The position numbers and the translations under genes are program-made. This document shows, in pieces, positions 44,749 through 54,806 of a DNA stretch of 64,000 bases; position 1 is the stretch's first letter; each line of letters begins with the position of its first letter. The notes below the pieces were generated by a model. That model did no database searches and was not told the DNA's origin. It saw only the letters and a list, made by a program, of their open reading frames with translations. This DNA comes from Diospyros lotus (Eukaryota; Streptophyta; Magnoliopsida; Ericales; Ebenaceae), in assembly GCF_014633365.1 (NCBI RefSeq), contig NC_068338.1:18734616-18798615 (forward strand). Reading direction: 5' to 3'.

Positions 44749-46672
44749 GAAGCACTAAAGGCATCACAACCCTCAATCAAACCCTCAATCACCAGAAGTC
44801 ACGTCAAAGGCTGTTGTCACTAGTGACGAAATTAATGACAGTGTTAAGAGCTTGACTGAGAAGTTATCAGCTGCTCTAGTAAATGTTAGTGCCAAAGAAG
44901 ACCTTGTTAAGCAGCACGCTAAAGTTGCTGAAGAAGCTGTTGCAGGTATTGGTTATGGTTTGAATAAATGGCTTATTTTGCTCCCTCTCCCTGAGGAGAC
45001 CTTAATAGGTGTTAATTTAAATACACTTCAAACCTCTGTACTTTTGGAACTGTTTCATTCTTTTTATTAAAGTTCATGGGTAACTTGATTGAGATTAAAA
45101 GGTGTCCCCAATTCATGAGGCGCTTCACTATCTGAGGGTCTAGGGAAGTTGTATTTGTATGCAGCCTTCCCTTGCTTTTGTTTTACTCCTGCTGCAAAGA
45201 GGCTATTTCCACAAACTCAAACCCTTGACTTTCTGATCACAGAGTAAAACATTATTTTTTGAGAATAATGCTCATGTAAACCTTTTTTTTTTGCATCTCA
45301 AGTTAGGTTGAATAAGGTTTCTAATTCATTGCTTGTTCTTCCTTTGTCGGACCAACTTTGACCCTTTTTTTGGCTACTATTTCTATTCGATAAAAATTAG
45401 GTTGGGAAAAGGCAGAAAATGAAGTGGCAACTCTGAAGAAACAACTAGACACAGCACTTCAGCAGAACTTGGCACTGGAAGATCAGGTGAGCCATCTTGA
45501 TGGAGCTCTCAAAGAATGTGTAAGGCAACTGAGACAAGCAAGAGATGAGCAAGAGAAAAAGATTCAAGAAGCTGTTGCAGAGAAAACCCGTGATTTTGAA
45601 TTCACAAAAGTTTAGCTTGAAAGCCAGCTTCTTCATTTCCAGACTCAAGCAGAATCTGCCCAAGCTGAATCTCGGAATTCCAATCTTCACATCAAGATTG
45701 AATCATTGGAGAAGGAGAACTCGGCTCTCAAGCTTGAGCTCCTTTTGCGCTTTGAGGAGTTGGAAATCAGGACTATTGAGAGAGATTGAGTGCCCAAGCA
45801 GCGGAAACCGCTAGCAAACAGCATTTAGAGAGCATTAAGAAAGTGGCCAAGCTAGAGGTTGAATGCAGAAGGCTTCAAGCCAGGGCTCGAAAATCCTCTC
45901 CAGCTAACAGTCAGAAACCTCCTGTTGCTCCCTCAGTTTACACAGAATCACTCACAGACAGTCAATCAGACAGTGGGGAGCAACTAAATGTGCTAGAGGT
46001 TGATTCTTGGAAGATGAGTAGATCGGTACAGAATTCATGTGAACCAAGCTGCTCAAGCTCATGGGCATCCGCCCTACTCGCTGAGCTGGGTCAATTTGAT
46101 AATGGAAAATCCTTTAGAAGAAGTATTACCGGTGGTTCTCCTCTTGAGATTGACATCATGGACGATTTTCTGGAAATGGAGCGACTTGCTGCATTGCCTG
46201 AGACAGAGACTAACAGTCATCCTCCAGAATCAGATGCCAACGCCAATCAATCTATGAATGGAGAAAACCCACTTAGAGCTGAACTAGAAGCAATGGCTCA
46301 TCGGGTGAAGGAATTGGAAGAGAAGTTAAAGAAAGTTGAAGCAGAGAAAGCTGAATTGGAGAAAGCCATAGTTGCAAGGCAGGACTCATATGAGGCATCT
46401 CAAGTTCAGCTGAAGAGGCTGAGATGAGGTTGGAGGAGCTGCAGAAGGAACTAAATGTAGTAAAGGAATCGAAGGAACTACTCGAGTTTCAACTTATTGG
46501 TACGGAAGCAGAGGCACGAACTACGGCTGTAATGGTCGATTCACTAAAAGAAGAGGTTGAGAAGGAGCAGGGTTTGTCAGCAGACTTGAGAAACAAGTAT
46601 CAAGAATTGCAGGACGAGGTAACAAGAAAATCTCAAGAGGTCGAACTTCAGCAAAGCCATTACATTGTTTGA
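44749..46672 (+). pseudogene. Captured fragment of a filament-like plant protein (FPP) gene
   Basis: FPPs are long plant coiled-coil proteins of about 900-1000 residues. An exon at 44749-44946 encodes LTEKLSAALVNVSAKEDLVK and QHAKVAEEAVAG. A GT-AG intron (44947-45400) follows, then an exon starting in [20 protein letters not shown]. This is the family's signature N-terminal block (QHAKVAEEAV-GWEKAE). Later come [39 protein letters not shown] and FLEMERLAALP. About 400 codons remain. Breaks: TAG at 45613, a 1-nt deletion near 45788, and a 1-nt deletion near 46415. The end merges into the right CACTA repeats at about 46680. The retained intron shows capture at DNA level. Confidence 0.88.
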
Positions 46673-46689
46673 ATATTATCAAAGCCATT

Positions 46690-47040
46690 ACCGGCGGTTC
46701 AAAACCGCCGGCAAAGTAAAAAATTTGCCGGCAGCTTTAAACCGCCTGTAATGATGTTTTCCCGGCGGTTTTAAACCGCCGGTAATAATATCATTACCGG
46801 CGGTTTCTAAACCGCCGTCAAAGTCAAAACTTTGCCGGCGGATTTTAATAACCGCCGGGAATTCTTATTTTTACCGGCGGTTCAACAAAACCGCCGGTAA
46901 ATTTTTTTCCCCGGCGGTTAAAAATCGCTGATAATTTTTTCCGACGGAGGTATTTCCGGCAGATAAAATTACTGCCGGTAAAAATTTTACCTGCGGTTTT
47001 TTTACTTTTTCCGGCGATTTTTTAACCGCCAGAAAAAATC
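46690..47040. repeat. Right subterminal palindromic repeats of the CACTA element
   Basis: At least six units of CCGGCGG...CCGCCGG type, several with 5-8 bp spacers such as TTTTAA. They mirror the left array. Confidence 0.9.
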
Positions 47041-47306
47041 AAATCTCTTGTAGTGTGTTACTTGTTAGTCATTAATATTTCAAAATCATTTCTCACCCGT
47101 CACTTATTAATCATTGAACTTTAACTTCACGAGTGATGAATAAGAAACAATTTTGAAATATTAGTGACTAACAGGTAATATTTTAAAATTCAGTGACTAA
47201 GTAATAACAGATTTGAAATATAAATGACTAATGTATAATATTTTAAAATTTAGTGACTAAATAGTAACAAAATGCAAAATTGAGTGATTATTGATATAAT
47301 TAACCC

Positions 47307-48435
47307 CCCTTTTAAATATGTAAATTTGAGTCAATTGCACTCTTAAATTTTTTGTTGTTTCAATTAAACTCTTGAATTCATTGTGCTAGACAAATTTTAA
47401 GCGTTCCAGGGTATAATTGAAATAATAAAAAGTTTAAGGATATAATTGGCTAAAAATTATAAGTTAAGGGGTGTATTTGAAATAATAAAAAGTTTAAGTG
47501 TCTAGTAGAAAAAACATACAAATAGAAGAGTTAAAATATGTATTTTATCATTTTTTATTACATAATATTCAACATCATGCTATGAAAACATATATTTCAT
47601 GTCAATAATAGTCTAAAATAATTATAAATTTATTTTAATTCCAAAATTTTTACCAAAATACTATATGAACTTGCTCCAAATGTAGTCTAAAATTACATCC
47701 ATTTGAAACAGAGACCTTTCAATTTTCCCCAGAAAAAGTCACTGCTTAAGCAGTGGTACTTTTAAAGAATCGCTAGTTCATTTAGCGTTTCTTATCCTAA
47801 CTTTAGAAATTCAATAGTATTTTAGGGGAAAAATTTGGGTGTACATTTATTTCTTTGGCCCACCGCGCATCTTTTCATGAAGGGAGTTTAATTAGATCGC
47901 TACTCAATTGGCATGTCCAACTTACTGACTCGAGTTGGCGCGTAGCACTTTACCTTAAAACTAAATCCCCCGGTTGTTAAGTCAACCCTTTCACACTGAA
48001 ATATATTTTTTATTTTAAAATATTAAGAAATATTTAAAAAAATTAAGCTATTTTTGTAAATTTAAAAAAGTTTCGAAACCTCTTTAAAATATTAATAAAC
48101 GCATTTTTATTCTACAAGACAATGGAATCAATTTATATCTAGAGATAAAAGTAATTTATATTTATTTTTAGTTGAATAGATAATAGAATTTATATTTTTA
48201 TTTGATCAAATAATTATTTTTTTATATTAAAAATTACATTTATAAAATGCTCGTATATTTTATTTATTTAAGTATTTTTTTTTGGGTTTCTATTTTCTAT
48301 TTTTTTTTAAACATATCGTTTTCTTATTTTCATTTCGTATTCTATTCTATTAGCCCGTTATTTTGAGTGTACAATTAAGGAGGTGAGATCGTTAAATCTT
48401 AGAAAGTGAAGTTGTTAGACCTTTTACACTGATCT
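47307..48435. other. Intergenic, no supported gene
   Basis: AT-rich DNA. Two related segments near 47400-47520 (GAAATAATAAAAAGTTTAAG repeated) suggest another old repeat. No ORF with a domain. Confidence 0.5.
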
Positions 48436-51400
48436 TGTAACGACCCATTAATGGATTTAAGTCACTATGTGAACATTCTCACATGCGTTGCACAATTTTT
48501 TATTGATCAATGATTTTGAGCAATTATATTTGATGTTTGAAGATGGAATATGCATGTTTATAATCAACCATGACTGTGTGTGAAATTTCATGAAAATCGA
48601 TTTTAGGCAGATTTTATAATTTGGTGAAAGTTTAAAAACTAAAGTGTAAATAATGAAAAATTCAAAAATTTAGGTCAATGAAGCCCTAATGTCATATTGT
48701 TTATGTGTAATGAGAGTTGTTAACATTTCATTGCGTTTTAGTTGTCAAAACAACTATTTTGTCATTTTTGAGCAAAATGACTATTTTACCCTTATAAAAG
48801 GGAAAATGACTATTTTTAGTCATTTTAATTGTAAAAAATAGATTATTTAGGATCATTTAAGTTGAATTTCATATTAAAATGAGAGAATGATTAATCACAT
48901 TTATACATTTAAAAGAAATTTAAACAAAAGGATAAAAAAAACTAAATATAATTATAACCAAATCCCCTAAGTCCTTCTTTCTTGCCCACTTAGTCTTTTT
49001 TTGCTAAATTTCCTCCACCAAGCTCTCCCATCTAATCTTCTTTATTGCTCACTTAAGTCTCATCATTGCACACTTAATCTTCTTATTGCTTAAGTTTCTT
49101 TATTGTCCACTTAAATCTCCTCATTGCCCATTTAATCTTTTTATTGTCTACTTAAGTCTCATCATTGCCCATTTAGTCTTTTTTAATCAATATGTGAGCA
49201 CAAATTAAGGGAGTAGGAAGGCTCCATCCTCTACTTTTTTTTTGGATTACGCACCATCACTCACACCCCTTGCCGAACCCGTCCCTAGGTCATCACGGGA
49301 GAGGTAAACAGTGGGATATGCCCAAGTGGCCAGGGTTGGAGACTGCGTCTACTGATGCTTACCAAGGATCACCCCTAGAAAGAATTGCTTCCCCCAGGAA
49401 TTGATCCCACGCTAGCAGTCTTCAGCATGACTACTCTTTACAGTCCCCTTCTTTACCACTTGGCTGTGCCTCAGGGGCTGGCTCCATCCTCTACTTGGTA
49501 TGAAAAGAGATGGATAATGCTCTTTTGTTAATCATTTTCCCATATTTAAACAAAATTCATCTTCTTCCTCACACCTTTCTCTCTCTCTCAAGCTCTAGCT
49601 CCATAGCTCCCAAGCTCACTTCAAACACCTTAGCGACTCCATTCAAGCAAGAATCAAAAGGAAAAACTTATAAGGCAAGTTCTCTTAAGCCTCTTTCCCA
49701 TTTTAAAAAATTCATTCATTTCATTTCTAAATTTTTATTCTTGAAATTCTTATTTTTGGATAAATTAACCTTGATGTACTCTTTGGGGTATAACTCTTTG
49801 TGGTTATACCCGATTTGAAATCCACTTTTTGTTCCGAAAACTAGACATTATAAGTTTCATTTTAGACATATTACTTGAATTAAATGACTAAATTTTGAAC
49901 CCGTAATAGCCCTATGAATCACTGCTTAAATTCATAATTTTATTGTTTTGGGTAAACTGACCTTGTTATACTCTTTAGGGTATAACTCTTTGTGGTTATA
50001 TCTAATTTGAAATTCATTTATTGTTCTAGAAATTAGAGATCCTAAGCTTCAATTTAGATATATTGTTTGTGGTATTTGACCAAGTTATGAGCTTGAAACA
50101 AGTTCTTGATTTCACAGCTTGTAATGTGGAATTTTGGAATTTTGCTTATTTGATTCCCTTTTGTTTGGCTATACTTCCTATGTTTGATATTATGATTCTT
50201 GCATACTCTATTAGGTTTAATCTTGTTGTTCTTCCTTGAATACTTGATGAATCTTGTTCAAAAAGCCTAAATAGGGTTTCGATTCACCTTTTATTTTTAA
50301 AGGAATGATGTTCTTCGTCACAATAAGCTCTAACTTTCGATGATCCATCCTTCTCTAATAGCTTGATCCTTGATGAATCATATTTATTTCATGATATTCT
50401 GTCCAAACAATATGTATAACTTCATAATACATGTTTACGTTGATTATTTAGTTCATTAATATCATTAGAAGACACTAGGGTTTCAATAACTCTATATTAC
50501 CTTTCTCGTTGTAAAAATTATGCACACGGATAAAATTACTTATTTTGATTTAAAATCTTCCCAACTTGAACCTAATGATATCAAACAGTGTCTGGCTGAG
50601 AGTAATGAGAAGATAACCCTAAACATGTCCAAGAGATTTATTTTATATCTAGTCGACAAAATAAGCAAACATGCAAACCAGATGGCATAATGCCTTATAA
50701 ATCATGTTAGTTGTTAATGTGCACATTAATTGATTTTACGTTATGGTTGATCGTGATTGGCGCTATATGTTATAAATATATATCCATGAGCATGATTATG
50801 TGTATAGTATATGATCATATATGAATATATATGCTTTTAAATTGCTTAAGTGTTGCATGATGATTAATTCGCGTGGCGGATAATGTCCATAGAGTATATC
50901 CACAAGCTTGGTAGACGAAAGTTTGATGTAAGGGAGCTTCAACTCACTATGCTCGCTTGATGAAAATCAGTGCATGGAATAATCATGGTCCACAATTTAA
51001 TGTTTATGTTGCAGATATATGACCGCAAGTCAAGTACATATTTTTAGGCCTTGAGTGCCGATGTAACTTATGTGGGCCCCAAGGGCCATATGGGTGCATA
51101 TATGCATGTATATATTTTTATATGATGTTGTGAAGTATAGCGTGGGTGTGTTTAATGTAAATAAGTAATTCCGTCGCTTGCTTTGATTCCTATTGATTCC
51201 AATCTGTTTTAAATTTATACTTGTTGAGTCTTGAGATTCATACTTGTTTTTACATTATTCCTGGTAAAGGGGAAGTGAAGGTTAAGGGTGAGTCTAGTGG
51301 AGCTTGATTCTCGTTGGGTAGACTTGTGTATAGAACAATTTCGATCAAAAAGGTCTTTGGGAGTATTTCGGGTGCATGGGCAAAATTGTCACATTTTGTT

Positions 51401-51620
51401 ATATTGAACTTAATTGAATCTTTTGAGAATTATGGATGAATAAACCCCTTTTGTTTGTATTAAATGAACTTATGGTTTTAATATTTATTTTACTTCCGTT
51501 ATTTAAAAAAAAAATTATGGAAATTTATGTACTTGAGTTTTTATCTGTACTATTTTTTTTGGGATTTCATCTCAAATTCCTTTAATATTGGAATTTTTGA
51601 GATAAGGTCCCCATAGAGAT
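48436..51620 (+). mobile_element. Probable solo LTR, plus orientation, right end uncertain
   Basis: Starts TGTAACGACCCATTAATGG after GATCT. It shares a diagnostic block, TGTGGGCCCCAAGG-CCATAT, with the element at 54807-57781 read on the opposite strand. No gag-pol. The right end is not clear: I see no matching GATCT duplication, and estimate the end near 51620. Repeated sections (for example CTTTGTGGTTATACC at 49795 and 49990) occur inside. A SINE is nested in it. Confidence 0.5.
49235..49479 (-). mobile_element. tRNA-derived SINE, 245 bp, minus strand
   Basis: Flanked by the exact 15-bp duplication GGCTCCATCCTCTAC (49220-49234, 49480-49494). On the minus strand it starts GCCCCTGAGGCACAGCCAAG, has an A-box-like AGCCAAGTGG and a B-box-like GGGATCAATTCC, and ends in a short A tail (nine T on the plus strand). 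These are the marks of a pol III SINE moved by a LINE machinery. Confidence 0.88.
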
Positions 51621-51659
51621 AATATATTCGAGGGGGAAAATTCATTCTTAAGGATAGTG

Positions 51660-52140
51660 TCATGCACTTAGTCTTGGTCAGATTGTTGCTGTTCATGACA
51701 CAAATTGTCAATTTTTAACATCCAAATGGTTACAATTCAAGATTCCAAGTATTCTCCTTACATTGTTTTTATAACACCTAGAAGGCCTCTACTGATGAGC
51801 GAAGGTAATTAGTATTCTCCAAAGGAAGCTTTAGGATTATCGGAGCTTTCTATGAATAAAATTACCTTTGTCCCACTAGAGGATGAATTGGATTGGGTGC
51901 AAAGATGCACCCCATTAGTAGTGTATAGAATTTGGAACTTATTGTTTAACTTAACATAAAATCTTTATAGCTCAAGGAGTTTCCAATTGCTCTGTTAACC
52001 ACTTGATGGGAGGAAAATTCGTGCTTTTTTAGTTTAGTGACAAGGAAAGAAGAGATGCCATGTTGGAGAATAGTCTAAGTCTAAGCTTGGTAACTTGGTT
52101 TCTACATGGTTTGAAGGCATTTTGCTAGGCTACCCCCATG
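51660..52140 (+). pseudogene. Possible DUF4283-like retroelement ORF fragment
   Basis: Pieces such as LGGRKF(V)L, DKEERDAM and LVTWF-type words can be read near 52005-52125 in shifting frames. They resemble the DUF4283 domain of plant LINE ORF1 proteins, and GYPHDYAP-like sequence follows. Stops are frequent. Recognition is weak. Confidence 0.25.
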
Positions 52141-52149
52141 ACTACGCCC

Positions 52150-53596
52150 CTAAGGCTATCTCCAAGGCATTGCCAAACTGCTTGTCAAGCCAAATAAATA
52201 GCGAGCCAATCGAATTTGCCCACCTCTAACACTGCTCGCTATCACCAAATCTACTCGCCAAACTTTTGGCGAACCCCAATCCCCTCACTAGATTTGGCGA
52301 TCGATTTCGGTCAAGCCACCCTTGCTATCTCTCCCCAACAACGGCCATCTTAATATCAAAAGAGGCACGCCATCTCAAGTTTAGAGATCTAGGTGATCGT
52401 CTGGAAGAGGAAATCGATTGGAGAAGACAACCAGCAGATGTGACGAAGCATACGCAGACGTGGTAGCGACAAGCAGCAGACCAAGTGGCCTGACGACCAC
52501 TAGATTAGGCGATGCAATGGTGGCGACGAGTAATAGATTCATCGATGGTGACAAACAACTTGTTGTCTTCTTCGGTAGCGAGACGGGAATAACACCATTG
52601 GGTTTGTGATTTTTGATTTTGAGAAATTTTTTATTTATTTGTGCAATGAATGAGTAATATTGTGTATTTGTGTATTTTATTATTGATTTGTATATTTGAT
52701 TATTGATTTTGTGTATGTATGTATCTGATTATTTTGTTAAATATTGTATTTTAAAAAATATTATTAAATTAATTTAAAAATATATTAAATATTATTAAAA
52801 TTCAATATCGTAATATTTATTTTTAAATTATAAAATAAATAATAGATTTTTATTGTAGTGAAAATTATAAGTAAGGTAAAATAAATAGAATTGAAGTTAA
52901 TTTATTAATAAATAAATAAAATAGGGAGTCAAATAGAGAGGCGAATAGGAAATATGGTTGGAATAATCACAATTTTTGAGATAAAATCAGAATAGGGAGT
53001 GAATTATTTAAAATATAATAGAGAACATAATAGAGAGCTATATTAAAGTCAGTTTAAAAGATTTACTTGGTTCCAATATCTCCATGAAAAAGTTGTTGAG
53101 GAAGGAGGTTTGCTTTAAATAATAGAGTTCGATTGTTGACTAAGATCTCAAACATTTGAAAACTTGAAAATTTGCTTAGTTTGAAGTACAATGGGATGAT
53201 GATGAATTCATTCAAATCTTAGTTGAGTGGGAGTCAATTGATCAAGAAGCTTGGGAATTTGATAAAGGGGCAGCCCTAATAAATTTTTCTCCAAATCAAA
53301 CTTTAATTTATTTTCTTAAGTCTCTAAATATTCTAAAAATATTTTGATTTGTTACAACTAATCATTTAAACTTTTACGAAGAAATTTGTTAGAAGTTTTG
53401 AAATAAGCTTAATAGGTTTTGAGACATACTTGCTTCCAAATGTACTTGATTTCAAAATATAAAAACACTAATTTCGAAACCTGTCTCAATATTTTTAAGA
53501 ATACTTCTCAAAATAATCTCGAAACATAAAAAAAAAAGGGTGTTTTGAAATACTTGATACAAAAAGAAATAAGCTTAATGCATTTTTTCGTCCTTG
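52150..53596. other. AT-rich repeats, no supported gene
   Basis: A less AT-rich block (52150-52620) with short ORFs without domain is followed by very AT-rich DNA. From about 53330 TTTCGAAACCTG and related words appear, as in the LTR at 57782-59379, so the left part of that LTR may lie here, cut off by later insertions. Confidence 0.35.
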
Positions 53597-54789
53597 GACT
53601 AATAAAAAAAATAGCTTTAAGGACTTCTACTAAAAAATGCTCACTATTCATCCTTGGATCAAATTAATTTGTACACTTTTCATCCCTAACTTAACAGTCG
53701 TTAAAAGAGGCGTTAAATTTGCCTTGTCAGCACTGCCATGTCATGCCATGTCAGTCATATTATCCTTGTCAGCATTGCCACATCACCACATATACACATC
53801 ACCACACACACACACACACACATATATATATACTAACACACCCAGCCATGGCCGCCGCCACACGTGTGACTCTGATCCTACCACTACCAACATGTGTGAC
53901 TTTCACGGTTACATACAAGAAAGGTCGATTGTTCACCTTAGTTCCTCCTCTTATCTTTTTCTAATTAATTGAACACTTCACCACCATCTTTCCTATTTCC
54001 ATCCCTCTATATCCTCAGCTTCTACAGGTACCAGCTAACGATCGAGTTTGAAAATGGCCGACATCCGAGACCAATTTGGCAACCCAATCCAATTGACCGA
54101 TGAGCTTGGCAACCTGGTTCAGTTGACAAACGAGCACGATAACCCCAGGCACCTTACTGGGATAGCCACCAGCGCCGATCTCCGAATCGGCGATGGCGTA
54201 GCTACCGTTATCGATACCTCTCTGACACCCGACGCCTTGCACACCGGGGTGGTGGCAAGCACGCTTGGCGCCATCGTGATGGACGCTACCACGACAGAGA
54301 TTTATGGAACTGAGGTTGCCAGAGTAGGGCAAGGGTAGCCGCAACAATAGGTTCACCGATCCAGAAATTCAAGCTCCAGCTTGGTACGATATCAATGTTA
54401 AAAATTTTATTTATATCATACTGTATTTTCATCTTGAATCTTGTTTGGTTGTTGCAGTCGTCGGAAGATGACGGGCATGGAGGGAGAAGGAAGAAGAAGA
54501 GACTGAATGAAAAGATAAAAGAGAAGTTAACTGGTGGTGGGAAGCACGCACACAGCGACGTTGACATGGATAAAGACGGCAGCGGTATATATATATATGT
54601 TGTGACGTGGCAGTGCTGACAAGGATAATAAGAGTGACGTGGCGTGACATGACAGTGCTGACAAGGCAAATTTAATGCCTCTTTAATGACTATTAAGTTA
54701 GGAACAAAAAATGTACAAATTAATTTGATCCAGGGATGAATAGTGAGCACTTTTTAGTAGAGGTCCTTAAAACCATTTTTTGATTAGTC
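53597..54789. mobile_element. Mutator-like element carrying a dehydrin gene fragment, 1.2 kb
   Basis: Inverted ends of about 200 bp. Left: GACTAAT...AAGGACTTCTACTAAAAAATGCTCAC. The right end, complemented, reads nearly the same through the GCCTTGTCAGCACTGCCATG blocks, at roughly 85-90% match by eye. Long inverted repeats and a captured gene suit a Pack-MULE. A 9-bp target duplication was not found. CA and TA microsatellites lie at the inner ends. Confidence 0.8.
54054..54583 (+). pseudogene. Captured dehydrin (Y-S-K type) gene, two exons, stops in exon 1
   Basis: Dehydrins are hydrophilic group-2 LEA proteins made under drought and cold. Exon 1 (54054-54383) starts MADIRDQFGNP and has degenerate Y segments (DQFGNP, TDELGNL). 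It ends in a Ser run (RNSSSSSL). Exon 2 (from 54458) continues SSEDDGHGGRRKKK, then the K-like LNEKIKEKLTGG. The 74-bp intron splits the S segment, exactly where YSK dehydrin genes have theirs. Two in-frame TAG codons (54336 and 54348) cut exon 1 before the S segment. The final K segment is missing, because the right terminal repeat begins after DKDGSG. Confidence 0.85.
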
Positions 54790-54806
54790 TATTGTATTAT
54801 ATTTTT

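Larger units (their letters stand above)
43031..47055. mobile_element. CACTA transposon carrying an FPP gene fragment (gene-capture element), 4.0 kb
   Basis: Ends CACTACAGGAAAAATGG and, complemented, CACTACAAGAGATTTGA. A 3-bp duplication TGT flanks both sides (43028-43030, 47056-47058), as expected for CACTA. About 250 bp at the left and 360 bp at the right consist of subterminal palindromes built from CCGGCGG...CCGCCGG. The interior has no transposase. It holds a promoter-like TATA box, a pyrimidine-rich leader and part of an FPP gene with its intron. Confidence 0.92.
42902..47306. mobile_element. MITE with long inverted repeats, split by a CACTA element
   Basis: Left GGGTTAATTACACCAATAAT and the complement of the right end, GGGTTAATTATATCAATAAT, begin inverted repeats of over 120 bp with ~85-90% match by eye. 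Without the CACTA insertion the element would be about 380 bp. The flanks TCCTTTAAA and CCTTTTAAA resemble a 9-bp duplication, which suggests a Mutator-type MITE. Confidence 0.8.
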
